A stretch of 64,000 bases of DNA, from assembly GCA_002239105.1 (NCBI GenBank), contig MPNQ01000001.1, positions 62,001-126,000 of the forward strand, given 5' to 3'. The notes beneath the pieces were generated by a model that made no database searches, was not told the DNA's origin, and saw only the letters and a program-made list of their open reading frames with translations. This document shows, piece after piece, positions 1 to 8,567 of the stretch (its first letter is position 1; each line of letters starts with the position of its first letter). The DNA comes from a marine group bacterium Sva0996 bin134 (GTDB lineage Bacteria; Actinomycetota; Acidimicrobiia; Acidimicrobiales; Bin134). The translations under genes and the position numbers were made by a program.

Positions 1-338
1 GCGGCATCATGGTCGACACATGGCACTGGTTCCGCCAGCCCGGTGGTCCCAACCCCGACTTGCTGCGCCAGATCCCCTCAGAAAAGCTGCGGGTGGTTCA
101 GCTCTGCGATGCCGCCGCCGAGTGCCCCGATGACATGGACATCGCCACCGAGACCATGACCGACCGGCTCCTTCCCGGAGAAGGCGCGGTGGATTTCGCA
201 GAGGTCGTGGGGATACTCGCCGATGTCGGTGCCGAGCCCATCTGGTTCCCCGAGGTGTTCAGCACCTCTCTGGCCACGGCCGGCCCCCAGACCATGGCGC
301 CTCAGGTGCTGGCTGCCTCTCGCTCGGTGCTCGGCTAG
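1..338 (+). CDS. Sugar phosphate isomerase/epimerase family protein, 5' partial
   Basis: This is the C-terminal end of a TIM-barrel protein of the xylose isomerase-like / AP-endonuclease 2 family. The frame is open to the window edge: in-frame codons (Gly-Ile) precede the first ATG at 9, so the true start lies upstream. The segment GIMVDTWHWFR is the typical family strand carrying metal- and substrate-binding Asp and His, followed by a QLCDA strand and the final helix region. The substrate cannot be told from about 110 residues. The stop is 18 bp from the convergent whiB stop. Confidence 0.7.
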   Translation, partial: GIMVDTWHWFRQPGGPNPDLLRQIPSEKLRVVQLCDAAAECPDDMDIATETMTDRLLPGEGAVDFAEVVGILADVGAEPIWFPEVFSTSLATAGPQTMAPQVLAASRSVLG

Positions 339-356
339 AACCGAGCTCTCATCTCT

Positions 357-581
357 TCAGGCCGCAGCTTGGCGCAGCATCCGGCGACGCTGGCGCTCGG
401 AACTGCCTCCCCAAACGCCGTGCTTGATGCGATTGCACAAGGCATAGGCCAAGCAAGCCTCTTGCACCAGGCACTCCTGGCAGATTTTCCGGGCTACTTC
501 CACCCCGATGCCGTCGCTGGGAAAGAAAGTGTCAGGCGACTCGTCGACGCACTTGCCGTAAGCCATCCAGCTCTCGCTCAT
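357..581 (-). CDS. WhiB-family iron-sulfur transcriptional regulator
   Basis: A 74-residue protein with the WhiB signature: Cys11, Cys34, Cys37 and Cys43 (C-x22-C-x2-C-x5-C), expected to hold a [4Fe-4S] cluster, then the GVWGG turn and a basic RQRRRMLR tail that in this family contacts DNA. The ATG at 581 is preferred because GGAGGT lies just before it; an in-frame ATG at 611 would add ten residues. WhiB proteins are restricted to Actinomycetota and usually act with sigma factors. The subtype cannot be set from the sequence alone. The gene is divergent from the small gene at 768. Confidence 0.88.
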   Translation of the reverse strand: MSESWMAYGKCVDESPDTFFPSDGIGVEVARKICQECLVQEACLAYALCNRIKHGVWGGSSERQRRRMLRQAAA

Positions 582-767
582 GGGACCTCCATTGATTACA
601 TGCCCCCGCATGTAAGACGCCCCACCGCAGCCAAAAGTTCCCTCGTCATGAGAAAATCAAGAGCTATCGGCCGTCCGGTGGCTCATCATAGCGGTGAGGC
701 GCGCATTCGGGATGTCGCCCCAATGCGGTTAGACTGTCACGGCCCCATTTCCCACAGGAGCAACGCA

Positions 768-1058
768 ATGACTGACACCATGGATGCCCTGCCCGAGCCG
801 CCGACTGGGCACGTCAAAGTGGTTTACATGGGGCCGGTGGCGCCCCACTGGGACTTCATGTCGGATTTCGGCGATTCGGGGCATATCGAGCAGTTCAAGA
901 CCCGGGCCGAGGCCCGCTTGTTGCTGCTTCCCCCCCATGATCCGCAATTCCGTCGCAATCGGGAGCGGATCAACCGGGACGCCGAGCGGGAAAACCTGCT
1001 CATCGACTGGGACTTGGGGTACGACGAAGAAGAGGAGAGCGAGACCGTTAAGGGGTAG
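768..1058 (+). CDS. Small conserved-looking hypothetical protein, acidic C-terminus
   Basis: A 96-residue soluble protein with no family I recognise. The ATG at 768 is preceded by an AGGAG at 756-760. The N-terminal part (KVVYMGPVAPHW) could form a strand; the middle is charged and helical (FRRNRERINRDAERENL) and the end is very acidic (DEEEESE). It stops 18 bp before ppk1 in the same direction, so co-transcription with ppk1 is likely. No signal peptide or membrane segment is visible. The reading frame stays open far upstream of 768, but that extension lacks a ribosome-binding site and has unnatural composition. Confidence 0.6.
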   Translation: MTDTMDALPEPPTGHVKVVYMGPVAPHWDFMSDFGDSGHIEQFKTRAEARLLLLPPHDPQFRRNRERINRDAERENLLIDWDLGYDEEEESETVKG

Positions 1059-1076
1059 GCGCGAAGGCAGCAATAC

Positions 1077-3143
1077 ATGGTTCTGGAATCCATCGACATA
1101 GATGCTGAGGCTGGGCGATTCATCAATCGCGAGCTCTCCTGGTTGGATTTCAACAGCCGCGTATTGGCCCAAGCCGAAGACCCGTCGGTGCCCTTGCTGG
1201 AGCGGGTCAAATTCTGCGCCATTTGGTCCTCCAACCTGGATGAGTTCTTCCAGGTCCGGGTGGCCGGACTCAAGGACCAGCTAGCCGGCCAATTCACCGG
1301 CACCACTCCCGACGGCCGCACCGCAGCCCAGCAACTCCATGAGATCCGCACCGAGGTGGATGCCCAGATGGACAGGGCCGCCCGCTGCCTGAGCGGCTTG
1401 AACGTCGAGTTGGCCGATGCCGGCATCGAGATCCTGAACTGGGACGACCTCGACGATGAGGAACGCAAGTTCCTCTCCGGCGAATTCGACGACCGCATCT
1501 ATCCGGTGCTGACCCCCCTGGCAGTGGACCTCGGCCATCCGTTCCCCTACATCTCCAATCTGTCGCTGAGCTTGGGCGTTCTAATGATCGACCCAGCCGA
1601 CGGGCACCAGCGGTTTGCCCGTCTGAAAGTACCCGCCACCTTCGGCCGCTTTCTCCAACTCCCCGACGAGCATCGCTTTGTCCCTGTCGAGCAGGTGGTG
1701 GCTGCTCACCTCCCCACGCTGTTCCCCGGGATGGAGATCACCGAGACGGTGGCCTTCCGGGTTACCCGAAACGCCGATTTGGCTGTGGACGAGGGCGAGG
1801 CCCAAGACCTGTTGGCCGCGGTGGAAGTCGAATTGCGCCGCCGCCGATTTCGAAGTGTGGTCCGCCTGGAGGTGGAGCACCTGGTGTCCTCAGAGATCCG
1901 CAGCCTTCTTATTGAGGAACTCGACATTGAGCGTGACGACGTCTACGAGGCGGACACCCTATTGGAGCTCTCCAGTCTCTGGGACTTGTTCGCCGTGGAC
2001 CGCCCAGACCTAAAGAACCCGTCGTGGAAGTCGGTCAATCCCCTGCCTCCGACTACGCCTGGCGATAAGCCGATAGATCTGTTCGCCCGCATCCGCGAGG
2101 GGGACATCCTCGTCCACCATCCCTATGACTCCTTCACCGCCACCGTGCAGGAGTTCATCTGGCAAGCGGCCAACGACCCCAAAGTCTTGGCCATCAAGCT
2201 CACGTTGTATCGAACCTCGGGGGATAGCCCGATTGTGCGGTCGCTCATCCGGGCCGCGGAGAGCGGCAAGCAGGTAGCGGTGGTGGTCGAGCTGAAGGCC
2301 CGCTTCGACGAGGAGGCCAACATCGAGTGGGCCCGCCGTCTGGAGCAAGCCGGCGTCCACGTGGCCTACGGCTTGGTGGGCCTCAAAGTCCACGCCAAGA
2401 CCTGCCTGGTGGTACGCGAAGAGGCCGATGGCGTGCGCCGCTACTGCCACATCGGCACCGGCAACTACAACTCCATCACTGCCCGGGTGTACACCGATCT
2501 GGGCCTGTTCACCGCCGACCCGGAAATCGGGGTCGACTTGACCCAGCTGTTCAACTCCCTCACCGGATATGGACGCAATATCGAGTTCCGCCGGTTGGTG
2601 CCCGCACCCCAGGGTCTGCGCCCCACAGTGACGGAGCTGATCCAAAACGAGGCGGCCCGCGGCTCCGAGGGCCGGATCATCATAAAGATGAACAGCCTGG
2701 CCGATGCCGACATGGTCGAGGCGCTGTATGAGGCCTCCCAGGCCGGGGTGGACATCGATCTGATTGTGCGGGCCATCTGTTGCTTGCGCCCTGGCGTGCC
2801 CGGCATGTCCGACACCATCAGGGTCCGCTCTCTCATCGGTCGCTACCTGGAACACAGCCGCATCTACTACTTCGGCAACGGCGAGGACATCGGCGCCCCG
2901 GCGTACTACATCGGCTCGGCCGATCTCATGCCCCGTAACCTCAACCGCCGGATCGAAGCCCTAGTGGCGGTGGTCAATCCAGACCTGCGTCGCCGGATCG
3001 ACCAGGTATTGGAGATCAACCTCAAAGACGACACCCTGGCCTGGGATCTGCTTCCCGACGCGACCTGGCAGAGGGTGGCCAAGAGCACGGATTTTGAGGC
3101 CCACACCGCATTCGAGCGGCTGGCGGCGGCGGCGACTACCTAA
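1077..3143 (+). CDS. ppk1: Polyphosphate kinase 1
   Basis: A 688-residue enzyme that reversibly transfers the ATP gamma-phosphate to polyphosphate. The N-domain begins with FINRELSWLDFN (15-26). The two catalytic PLD-like domains carry LKVHAKT, whose His439 aligns with the autophosphorylated histidine of the family, and CHIGTGNYN with a second conserved histidine (His458). SADLMPRNLNRRIE near the C-terminus is the usual end motif. Length is normal. It stands at the head of a phosphate block (Nudix hydrolase, pst operon, phoU, two-component regulator), which fits storage of phosphate as polyphosphate. Confidence 0.97.
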   Translation: MVLESIDIDAEAGRFINRELSWLDFNSRVLAQAEDPSVPLLERVKFCAIWSSNLDEFFQVRVAGLKDQLAGQFTGTTPDGRTAAQQLHEIRTEVDAQMDRAARCLSGLNVELADAGIEILNWDDLDDEERKFLSGEFDDRIYPVLTPLAVDLGHPFPYISNLSLSLGVLMIDPADGHQRFARLKVPATFGRFLQLPDEHRFVPVEQVVAAHLPTLFPGMEITETVAFRVTRNADLAVDEGEAQDLLAAVEVELRRRRFRSVVRLEVEHLVSSEIRSLLIEELDIERDDVYEADTLLELSSLWDLFAVDRPDLKNPSWKSVNPLPPTTPGDKPIDLFARIREGDILVHHPYDSFTATVQEFIWQAANDPKVLAIKLTLYRTSGDSPIVRSLIRAAESGKQVAVVVELKARFDEEANIEWARRLEQAGVHVAYGLVGLKVHAKTCLVVREEADGVRRYCHIGTGNYNSITARVYTDLGLFTADPEIGVDLTQLFNSLTGYGRNIEFRRLVPAPQGLRPTVTELIQNEAARGSEGRIIIKMNSLADADMVEALYEASQAGVDIDLIVRAICCLRPGVPGMSDTIRVRSLIGRYLEHSRIYYFGNGEDIGAPAYYIGSADLMPRNLNRRIEALVAVVNPDLRRRIDQVLEINLKDDTLAWDLLPDATWQRVAKSTDFEAHTAFERLAAAATT

Positions 3144-3211
3144 GTTTCCCGTCCTGGAACATCGCCGGGTATCCGCGTTTTCAGCGCGTTCAAGCTTTAA
3201 CGTTAATCTTC

Positions 3212-3640
3212 GTGCAGTCCGGAACGGTGGCAGTCATACTCGGCGGCGGTGGGCTAATTACCCGGCACAACGACGGCGAGTTGGAAGTTCTGATAGTTCA
3301 TCGGCCCAAGCACCTCGACTGGTCGTTGCCCGCCGGCAAGCTCGATCCGGGGGAGACCCTGGCCGAATGCGCGCTGCGAGAGGTGTATGAGGAGACCGGC
3401 TACGTCTGCGAGTTGGGACGGGAGCTGGGCATGGTGGACTACCGCGATCGGCGAGACCGCGCCCGCCAGGTCCACTACTGGGAGATGGACGCCATTGCCG
3501 GCAGCTTCACCCCCAACCAGGAGGTGGACGCCATTGCCTGGGTGCCGCTGCTCGAATCCTTGAACTACTTCACCAACGAACGCGACCTCAAGATGGTGAG
3601 CGCGTTCTTGGCCCTAGTGGGCACTAGCGTGCTGGCCTGA
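3212..3640 (+). CDS. Nudix hydrolase, MutT-like
   Basis: A 142-residue single-domain Nudix protein. The Nudix box is complete at residues 42-64 (G-x5-E-x7-REVYEETGY), so metal binding and catalysis are expected. The substrate is likely a nucleoside di- or triphosphate or a (di)nucleoside polyphosphate; the sequence does not decide. Mycobacterial MutT1, also found near ppk, has an extra histidine-phosphatase domain that is absent here. The start is the GTG at 3212, 68 bp after ppk1, with no strong ribosome-binding site. Confidence 0.88.
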   Translation: MQSGTVAVILGGGGLITRHNDGELEVLIVHRPKHLDWSLPAGKLDPGETLAECALREVYEETGYVCELGRELGMVDYRDRRDRARQVHYWEMDAIAGSFTPNQEVDAIAWVPLLESLNYFTNERDLKMVSAFLALVGTSVLA

Positions 3641-3668
3641 TAGCGGCCGCTCCAAAGCTTCCTAACCC

Positions 3669-3690
3669 GTTCACCTTCCGTTCAGACAGT
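3669..3690 (+). promoter_or_regulatory. Candidate Pho box before pstS
   Basis: Two adjacent 11-nt units, GTTCACCTTCC and GTTCAGACAGT, share GTTCA at the same phase, about 90 bp before the pstS start. Direct 11-nt repeats starting GTTCACC are the known operator type of actinobacterial PhoP/RegX3 response regulators. A weaker third unit (CTTCCTAACCC) abuts upstream at 3658. The response regulator encoded at 9767 is the natural candidate to bind here under phosphate limitation; that link is inferred. Confidence 0.6.
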
Positions 3691-3778
3691 CGCGGCAGGG
3701 TGGAAACCCGCCCCTCCTACCTTTACGGCTGATCCATTGCGCTGATCGGTGTGTTCGGCGTGCAGTCAAGGAGGACAT

Positions 3779-4870
3779 GTGAAGCTACGGAAACTGCTCG
3801 TTCTGATTATCGGGCTAATTGCAACGTTTGCGCTTGTCGCGGCCGCATGCGGCAATGACGACGATGGGGATGCCACCCCAGACACGGCGGGACAGGCCGA
3901 CGCTGGTGACACCGTGGACACCGGGGACACTGGGGACACTGGTGATGACGGTGGCCAGCAGGCTGCTGCTCAGGAGGCTCCTGCGGGGAGCGTCTCGGGT
4001 TCGGTGACGATTTCGGGTTCGTCGACGGTGGAGCCGATCTCGGTGCGGGTGGCTGAGTTGTTTGAGGATGTTCAGCCGGATGTGTCGGTGACGGTTGACG
4101 GTCCGGGTACTGGTGATGGTTTCAAGTTGTTCTGCGAGGGCGAGACCGACATCTCCGATGCCTCCCGCCAGATCAAGTCTTCCGAAGCCGAGGTTTGTGC
4201 GGAGAACGGTATTGAGTTTGTTGAGCTGCGGGTGGCCATCGACGGGATTGCGGTGATGTCCGGCGAGGGCAACCCGGTGGAGTGTGTGACCTTCAATGAC
4301 ATCTATGGTCTGGTCGGTCCGGAGTCGACTGGCTTCGGTTCTTGGTCGGACGCCGGGTCGCTTGGTCTTGCGACTTCGGATCTGCCGGATGTCGACTTGG
4401 ATATCTACGGTCCTGGTGAGGAGTCGGGAACGTTCGACAGCTTTATCGAGATCGTGCTGGAGGACATCGCCGACGAGCGGGGTCAAGACGCCATCACCCG
4501 TCCCGACTACAACGCCAACGCCGACGACAACGTGATCATCCAGGGTATTCAGTCGAGCGACACCAGCTTCGGCTGGGTCGGGTTCGCCTTCGCCGCCCAC
4601 GCCTCGGGTGTGAAGCTGCTGGATGTGGACGGCGGCGGAGGCTGCGTGAGCGCCAATGCTGACACCATCGCCTCCGGCGAGTATCCGGTGTCCCGGTCGC
4701 TGTACATCTACGTCAACAAGGCCAAAGCCGACGCCAATCCCGCCCTGGTCGCCTATGTGGACTACTACATGAGCGACGACGGCCTCGGCACCGCCGTCAG
4801 CGAGGTCGGATATGTGAACCTCACCGACGATGCCAAGGGCGCCACCCGGGCCAACTGGGCAGGCCGATAG
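3779..4870 (+). CDS. pstS: Phosphate ABC transporter substrate-binding lipoprotein
   Basis: A 363-residue periplasmic-type phosphate-binding protein. The GTG at 3779 is chosen because AAGGAGG ends 4 nt upstream; the frame continues to 3749 without a comparable site. Residues 1-24 form a lipoprotein signal peptide ending in LVAAAC with Cys24, followed by a low-complexity Asp/Gly/Thr linker (about 26-58). The core starts with ISGSSTVEPI, the PstS phosphate-binding loop, and has GPGTGDGFKLFCEGETDISDASR. It is the first gene of pstSCAB and has a candidate Pho box upstream. Confidence 0.95.
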   Translation: MKLRKLLVLIIGLIATFALVAAACGNDDDGDATPDTAGQADAGDTVDTGDTGDTGDDGGQQAAAQEAPAGSVSGSVTISGSSTVEPISVRVAELFEDVQPDVSVTVDGPGTGDGFKLFCEGETDISDASRQIKSSEAEVCAENGIEFVELRVAIDGIAVMSGEGNPVECVTFNDIYGLVGPESTGFGSWSDAGSLGLATSDLPDVDLDIYGPGEESGTFDSFIEIVLEDIADERGQDAITRPDYNANADDNVIIQGIQSSDTSFGWVGFAFAAHASGVKLLDVDGGGGCVSANADTIASGEYPVSRSLYIYVNKAKADANPALVAYVDYYMSDDGLGTAVSEVGYVNLTDDAKGATRANWAGR

Positions 4871-4926
4871 GCCGGATTTGGGACTGCGATTAGATACCGA
4901 GCAGCGATGCCGATGACCAGTAGCGT

Positions 4927-5877
4927 GTGGTCGTGAGCGACACCCGGGTCGATTCTGCCAAGGGGTTTTCCGTCGAATCACTGACGGCGAACCCCCGGCA
5001 GGCTCGCAAGGAGCGGCTCATCCGAGACTCCCTCGGGGCCACCGCACTGGTATCGGTGCTGATCTCTGGGCTGATCATCTGGTCGCTGTTCTCGGAAGCC
5101 TGGACGTTCATGGTCGAGGTGGACTGGGGCTCGGTGTGGGACATCGGCTGGTTCCCCCGCCGGGGCATCTACGACATCAAGACGCTGATCGTGGCCAGCT
5201 TGATCGTGACGGGCATCGCCATGATCGTGGCCGGCCCGCTAGGCCTAGGCGCCGCCATCTACTTGTCGGAGTACGCCCGACCTGGAGTCCGCCGAACCCT
5301 CAAGCCCATCTTGGAGATCCTGGCGGGCATTCCCAGCGTGGTTCTCGGCTTCTTCGCTCTGGAGTGGATTGCCCCCAACGTGGTCAAGACCCTTTTCGGC
5401 GGACCGGCGGCCGGTTCGCTGCTGGCTGCTGGCATCGGCGTGGGGGTGCTCGTGGTTCCACTGGTGGCGTCCATCTCCGAGGACGCCATGAAGGCGGTGC
5501 CCATGTCGCTGCGGGAGGCTTCCTCCGGGCTGGGGGCCCGCAAGATCACCACCACCATCCGAGTAGTGCTGCCCGCCGCTGTCTCGGGGTTGATGGCGGC
5601 GTTCATCGTGGCCGTTTCCCGGGCCTTGGGCGAGACCATGGTGGTGTTCATGGCCGGGGGCGCCGCCCAAACCGCCGTCTACACCCATGACCCTCTGGAG
5701 GGCAGCCTCCCCCTGACCGCGGGGATGACCTCACTGGCCCGGGGCACCGACAGCGTGGTGGGTGAGGGCCTTACCTTCCAGAGCCTGTTCTTCGTGGGCC
5801 TGTTGCTGTTCGTGGTGACCTTCGCCTTGAACGTGGTGGCCGACCGCTTCGTCCACCGGGTGAGAGAGCAGTACTGA
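4927..5877 (+). CDS. pstC: Phosphate ABC transporter permease PstC
   Basis: A 316-residue inner-membrane permease with about six hydrophobic segments. The EAA-like loop (SISEDAMKAVPMSLREASSGLGA) is the contact site for the ATPase, and SRALGETMVVFMAGG is typical of PstC. The start is one of two in-frame GTG codons at 4927 and 4933. The TGA overlaps the pstA ATG by one base, indicating translational coupling. Confidence 0.95.
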   Translation: MVVSDTRVDSAKGFSVESLTANPRQARKERLIRDSLGATALVSVLISGLIIWSLFSEAWTFMVEVDWGSVWDIGWFPRRGIYDIKTLIVASLIVTGIAMIVAGPLGLGAAIYLSEYARPGVRRTLKPILEILAGIPSVVLGFFALEWIAPNVVKTLFGGPAAGSLLAAGIGVGVLVVPLVASISEDAMKAVPMSLREASSGLGARKITTTIRVVLPAAVSGLMAAFIVAVSRALGETMVVFMAGGAAQTAVYTHDPLEGSLPLTAGMTSLARGTDSVVGEGLTFQSLFFVGLLLFVVTFALNVVADRFVHRVREQY

Positions 5878-6833
5878 TGGCCAAGGCCAGGCTCATCGGC
5901 GATCGCACCAACAAGATGATGGTGCAGGCCATGGAGCGTCGGGCTGCCGACGTGCGGGGCCGGGTGTTCCAGATCACCCTGCTGGTCACCCTGCTGATCT
6001 CGCTGTTCATCCTTGGCGTGTTGATCGTGGACGTGGTGGTGGACGCCTGGGGAGTGCTTACCGGACGACCGAGCGGCTTCTTGACCGGCACGATGCGCTC
6101 CCTCTCCGGAGATCCCAAGCTCGGGGTGCACCAAGCCCTGGTGGGCACGTTCTGGATCGCGGTGTTCGTAGCGGTCTTTGCCTTTCCCATCGGCATCGGA
6201 GCGGCCATCTGGTTGGAGGAATATGCACTCAAGAACCGGTTTACTCGGTTCATCGAACTGAACATCCGCAACCTGGCCGGGGTTCCCTCGATCGTGTACG
6301 GCCTGCTCGGTTTGTTCCTGTTCGTGAAGAGCCTGGGTGGTCTCACCGGTGGCAAGTCCATAGCCTCGGCGGGCATCACCCTGGCCATTCTGGTGCTGCC
6401 CATAGTGATCATCACCGCCCAAGAGGCCATCCGAGCCGTTCCCCAAGGGCTGAAAGAGGGGGCCTACGGCGTGGGGGCCACCAAGTGGACCATGATCCGC
6501 AGCCAGGTGCTGCCCTACGCCGCGCCCGGCATCTTCACCGGGACGCTGCTGTCGATGTCCCGAGGCATCGGCGAAGCCGCTCCACTGCTCCTAGTGGGCG
6601 CGGTCTCCGGCCGACTAGGAAGCAATCCGGGCTTTTTCGACTTCAGTGCCATTAACGCTGAGGCCTTTATGGCCATGCCGGTGATCATCGTGGAATGGGT
6701 GCAGAACTCGGGGCGCGACCCGGGCTTTGCCGAGGCCGCGGCGGCAGCCATTGTGGTGCTGCTGGTATTCGTTATCCTGATGAACGCAGCGGCCATCTTC
6801 TTGAGGAACCACTTTGAAAAGAAGCGAGGGTGA
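5877..6833 (+). CDS. pstA: Phosphate ABC transporter permease PstA
   Basis: A 318-residue permease partner of PstC. It has a hydrophobic N-terminal anchor (about 40-60), five further membrane segments, the loop AQEAIRAVPQGLKEGAYGVGA for docking to PstB, and SRGIGEAAPLLLVGA, typical of PstA. The start ATG overlaps the pstC stop and the gene ends 3 bp before the pstB start. Length and motifs are normal for the family. Confidence 0.95.
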   Translation: MAKARLIGDRTNKMMVQAMERRAADVRGRVFQITLLVTLLISLFILGVLIVDVVVDAWGVLTGRPSGFLTGTMRSLSGDPKLGVHQALVGTFWIAVFVAVFAFPIGIGAAIWLEEYALKNRFTRFIELNIRNLAGVPSIVYGLLGLFLFVKSLGGLTGGKSIASAGITLAILVLPIVIITAQEAIRAVPQGLKEGAYGVGATKWTMIRSQVLPYAAPGIFTGTLLSMSRGIGEAAPLLLVGAVSGRLGSNPGFFDFSAINAEAFMAMPVIIVEWVQNSGRDPGFAEAAAAAIVVLLVFVILMNAAAIFLRNHFEKKRG

Positions 6834-6836
6834 CTG

Positions 6837-7745
6837 GTGGAAGCAGTCTCTGAGAGCATAAGGACTGATCTGATGGAGCAAGCAGAACCGGAAGCCTCTC
6901 CTCGCCTCGGTCTTGACATAGACCGAACGATGCAAGCTGCCGTCCCCAACAGCACCGGCGACACGGTGTTCGAAGTGGAAGATCTGAACGTGTACTACGG
7001 CGACTTTCGGGCTGTCCAAGACGCCACCTTCACGGTGTACGAGCACGAGATCACTGCCATGATTGGCCCCTCGGGCTGCGGAAAGACCACGGTTCTGCGG
7101 TGTTTCAATCGGATGAATGACCTCATTCCCACCGCCCGGGTGGAGGGCCGTTTGGACTTCCGCAAAGTCCCCATATACGACCCCCGGGTGGATCCGGTTG
7201 AGGTTCGCCGCCGCATCGGCATGGTGTTCCAAAAGCCCAACCCCTTCCCCAAGTCGATCTACGACAACATCGCCTTCGGACCCCGCGTGTGTGGGATGGC
7301 CAAGAAGAAGAGCGACCTGGACGACATCGTGGAGCAGTCGCTGAATCGGGCCGCCCTGTGGGACGAGGTGAAGGACCGGCTGAAGGACTCCGCGCTGGGG
7401 TTGTCCGGCGGCCAGCAGCAGCGGCTGTGTATCGCCCGGGCGATCGCGGTCGATCCCGATGTGCTCTTGATGGACGAGCCGTGCTCGGCCCTCGATCCCA
7501 TCGCCACCGCCCGCATTGAGGATCTGATGCAGGAGATCAAGAACGACTACACCATCGTGATCGTCACCCACAACATGCAGCAGGCCGCCCGCATCAGCAA
7601 CCGCACCGCGTTCTTCACCGCCCAGCTCGACTCCATTACCGACCAGCGGTGCGGGCTGTTGGTGGAATACGACCGCACTGAGACCATCTTCTCGAACCCC
7701 TCTGACGAGCGGACCGAGAACTACGTCACCGGACGGTTCGGCTGA
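6837..7745 (+). CDS. pstB: Phosphate ABC transporter ATP-binding protein
   Basis: ATPase of the phosphate importer. From the GTG at 6837 it is 302 residues; ATG codons at 6873 and 6930 would give 290 or 271, closer to the usual size near 260, so the first 30 residues may not be translated. Walker [10 protein letters not shown], signature LSGGQQQR and Walker B VLLMDEP are intact, and CFNRMND after Walker A is a PstB hallmark. It drives PstC/PstA and, with PhoU, usually signals phosphate status to the sensor kinase. Confidence 0.95.
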   Translation: MEAVSESIRTDLMEQAEPEASPRLGLDIDRTMQAAVPNSTGDTVFEVEDLNVYYGDFRAVQDATFTVYEHEITAMIGPSGCGKTTVLRCFNRMNDLIPTARVEGRLDFRKVPIYDPRVDPVEVRRRIGMVFQKPNPFPKSIYDNIAFGPRVCGMAKKKSDLDDIVEQSLNRAALWDEVKDRLKDSALGLSGGQQQRLCIARAIAVDPDVLLMDEPCSALDPIATARIEDLMQEIKNDYTIVIVTHNMQQAARISNRTAFFTAQLDSITDQRCGLLVEYDRTETIFSNPSDERTENYVTGRFG

Positions 7746-7765
7746 GCACCGGTCCGGAGCCCGGG

Positions 7766-8521
7766 GTGGGGGAACTGCGCAAGTCCTTCCACGAAGAACT
7801 GGACGAGATCCAGGCTGGCATCGTGCGTATGGCCGCGCTCGTTACCGAGGCCGTCCCCCGGGCCACCGAGGCGCTGCTGGAGTCCAACCTGGAGATGGCC
7901 CAGCAGCTCATAACCGCCGACGACGAACTCGATGATCTGTCGGTGTACCTCGAGGAGCGCTGCCATCACGTGCTGGCCCTCCAAGCCCCCATGGCCAGTG
8001 ACCTGCGGGCTCTCAGCAGCGCCCTCCGGCTGAACGCCGAGTTGGAGAGGTCGGGCGATTTGGCCGTCAACATCGCCAAGGCCACCCGGCGCATCTATGG
8101 CACCCGCTACGACGCCACCCTCCGGGGCCTGCTAGTGAGAATGAGCGAGGAAGCCTGCCGGCTGATGCGTCTGGCCATCGACTCCTACGTGGACGGGAAC
8201 GCGGGGCTGGCCGCCGCCCTCGACGATATCGACGACCAGCTCGACGGCTTGAACCGCGACTGTGTACAGGCCGTGTTCCAAGCCCACAACGACGGCGCCA
8301 TCGACCTTCAAGCCGCGGTGCAGCTCTGCTTGATCAGCCGGTACTACGAGCGCATCGGCGACCATGCGGTGAATATCGGGGAACGGGTGGTGTATATGGT
8401 GACGGGATGGCTTCCCGAACACACCGGGTCGGCCCGAATGAAGATTCGAGAGCAGTACCACCTCGACGAAACCGGCGAAGGCACCGACAAAGAGACCGAC
8501 GTAGAGACCGACGAGGAGTGA
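7766..8521 (+). CDS. phoU: Phosphate transport regulator PhoU
   Basis: A 251-residue all-helical protein made of two PhoU repeats. Each carries the metal-binding E/D-x3-D pattern: ERSGDLAVNIAK in the first and YYERIGDHAVNIGERV in the second. PhoU damps the Pho response by linking PstB to the sensor histidine kinase, and here it lies between those genes. The start is the GTG at 7766, 20 bp after pstB. The C-terminus is an acidic Thr/Asp/Glu tail. Confidence 0.93.
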   Translation: MGELRKSFHEELDEIQAGIVRMAALVTEAVPRATEALLESNLEMAQQLITADDELDDLSVYLEERCHHVLALQAPMASDLRALSSALRLNAELERSGDLAVNIAKATRRIYGTRYDATLRGLLVRMSEEACRLMRLAIDSYVDGNAGLAAALDDIDDQLDGLNRDCVQAVFQAHNDGAIDLQAAVQLCLISRYYERIGDHAVNIGERVVYMVTGWLPEHTGSARMKIREQYHLDETGEGTDKETDVETDEE

Positions 8522-8567
8522 GCATGGTGTCACGGGTCGCCTCTAGCCCACGGCAAGGGGTGTTCGG

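Noticed and set aside
369..767. N-terminal extension of the small gene at 768
   Set aside because: No ribosome-binding site and overlaps the whiB gene on the other strand.
2010..2855. 281-codon open frame antisense to ppk1
   Set aside because: Shadow of a well-supported gene; composition is not protein-like.
3178..3210. Possible Pho box before the Nudix gene
   Set aside because: Two TTCA elements are present but spaced 9 nt, not 11, and lack the GTTCACC core.
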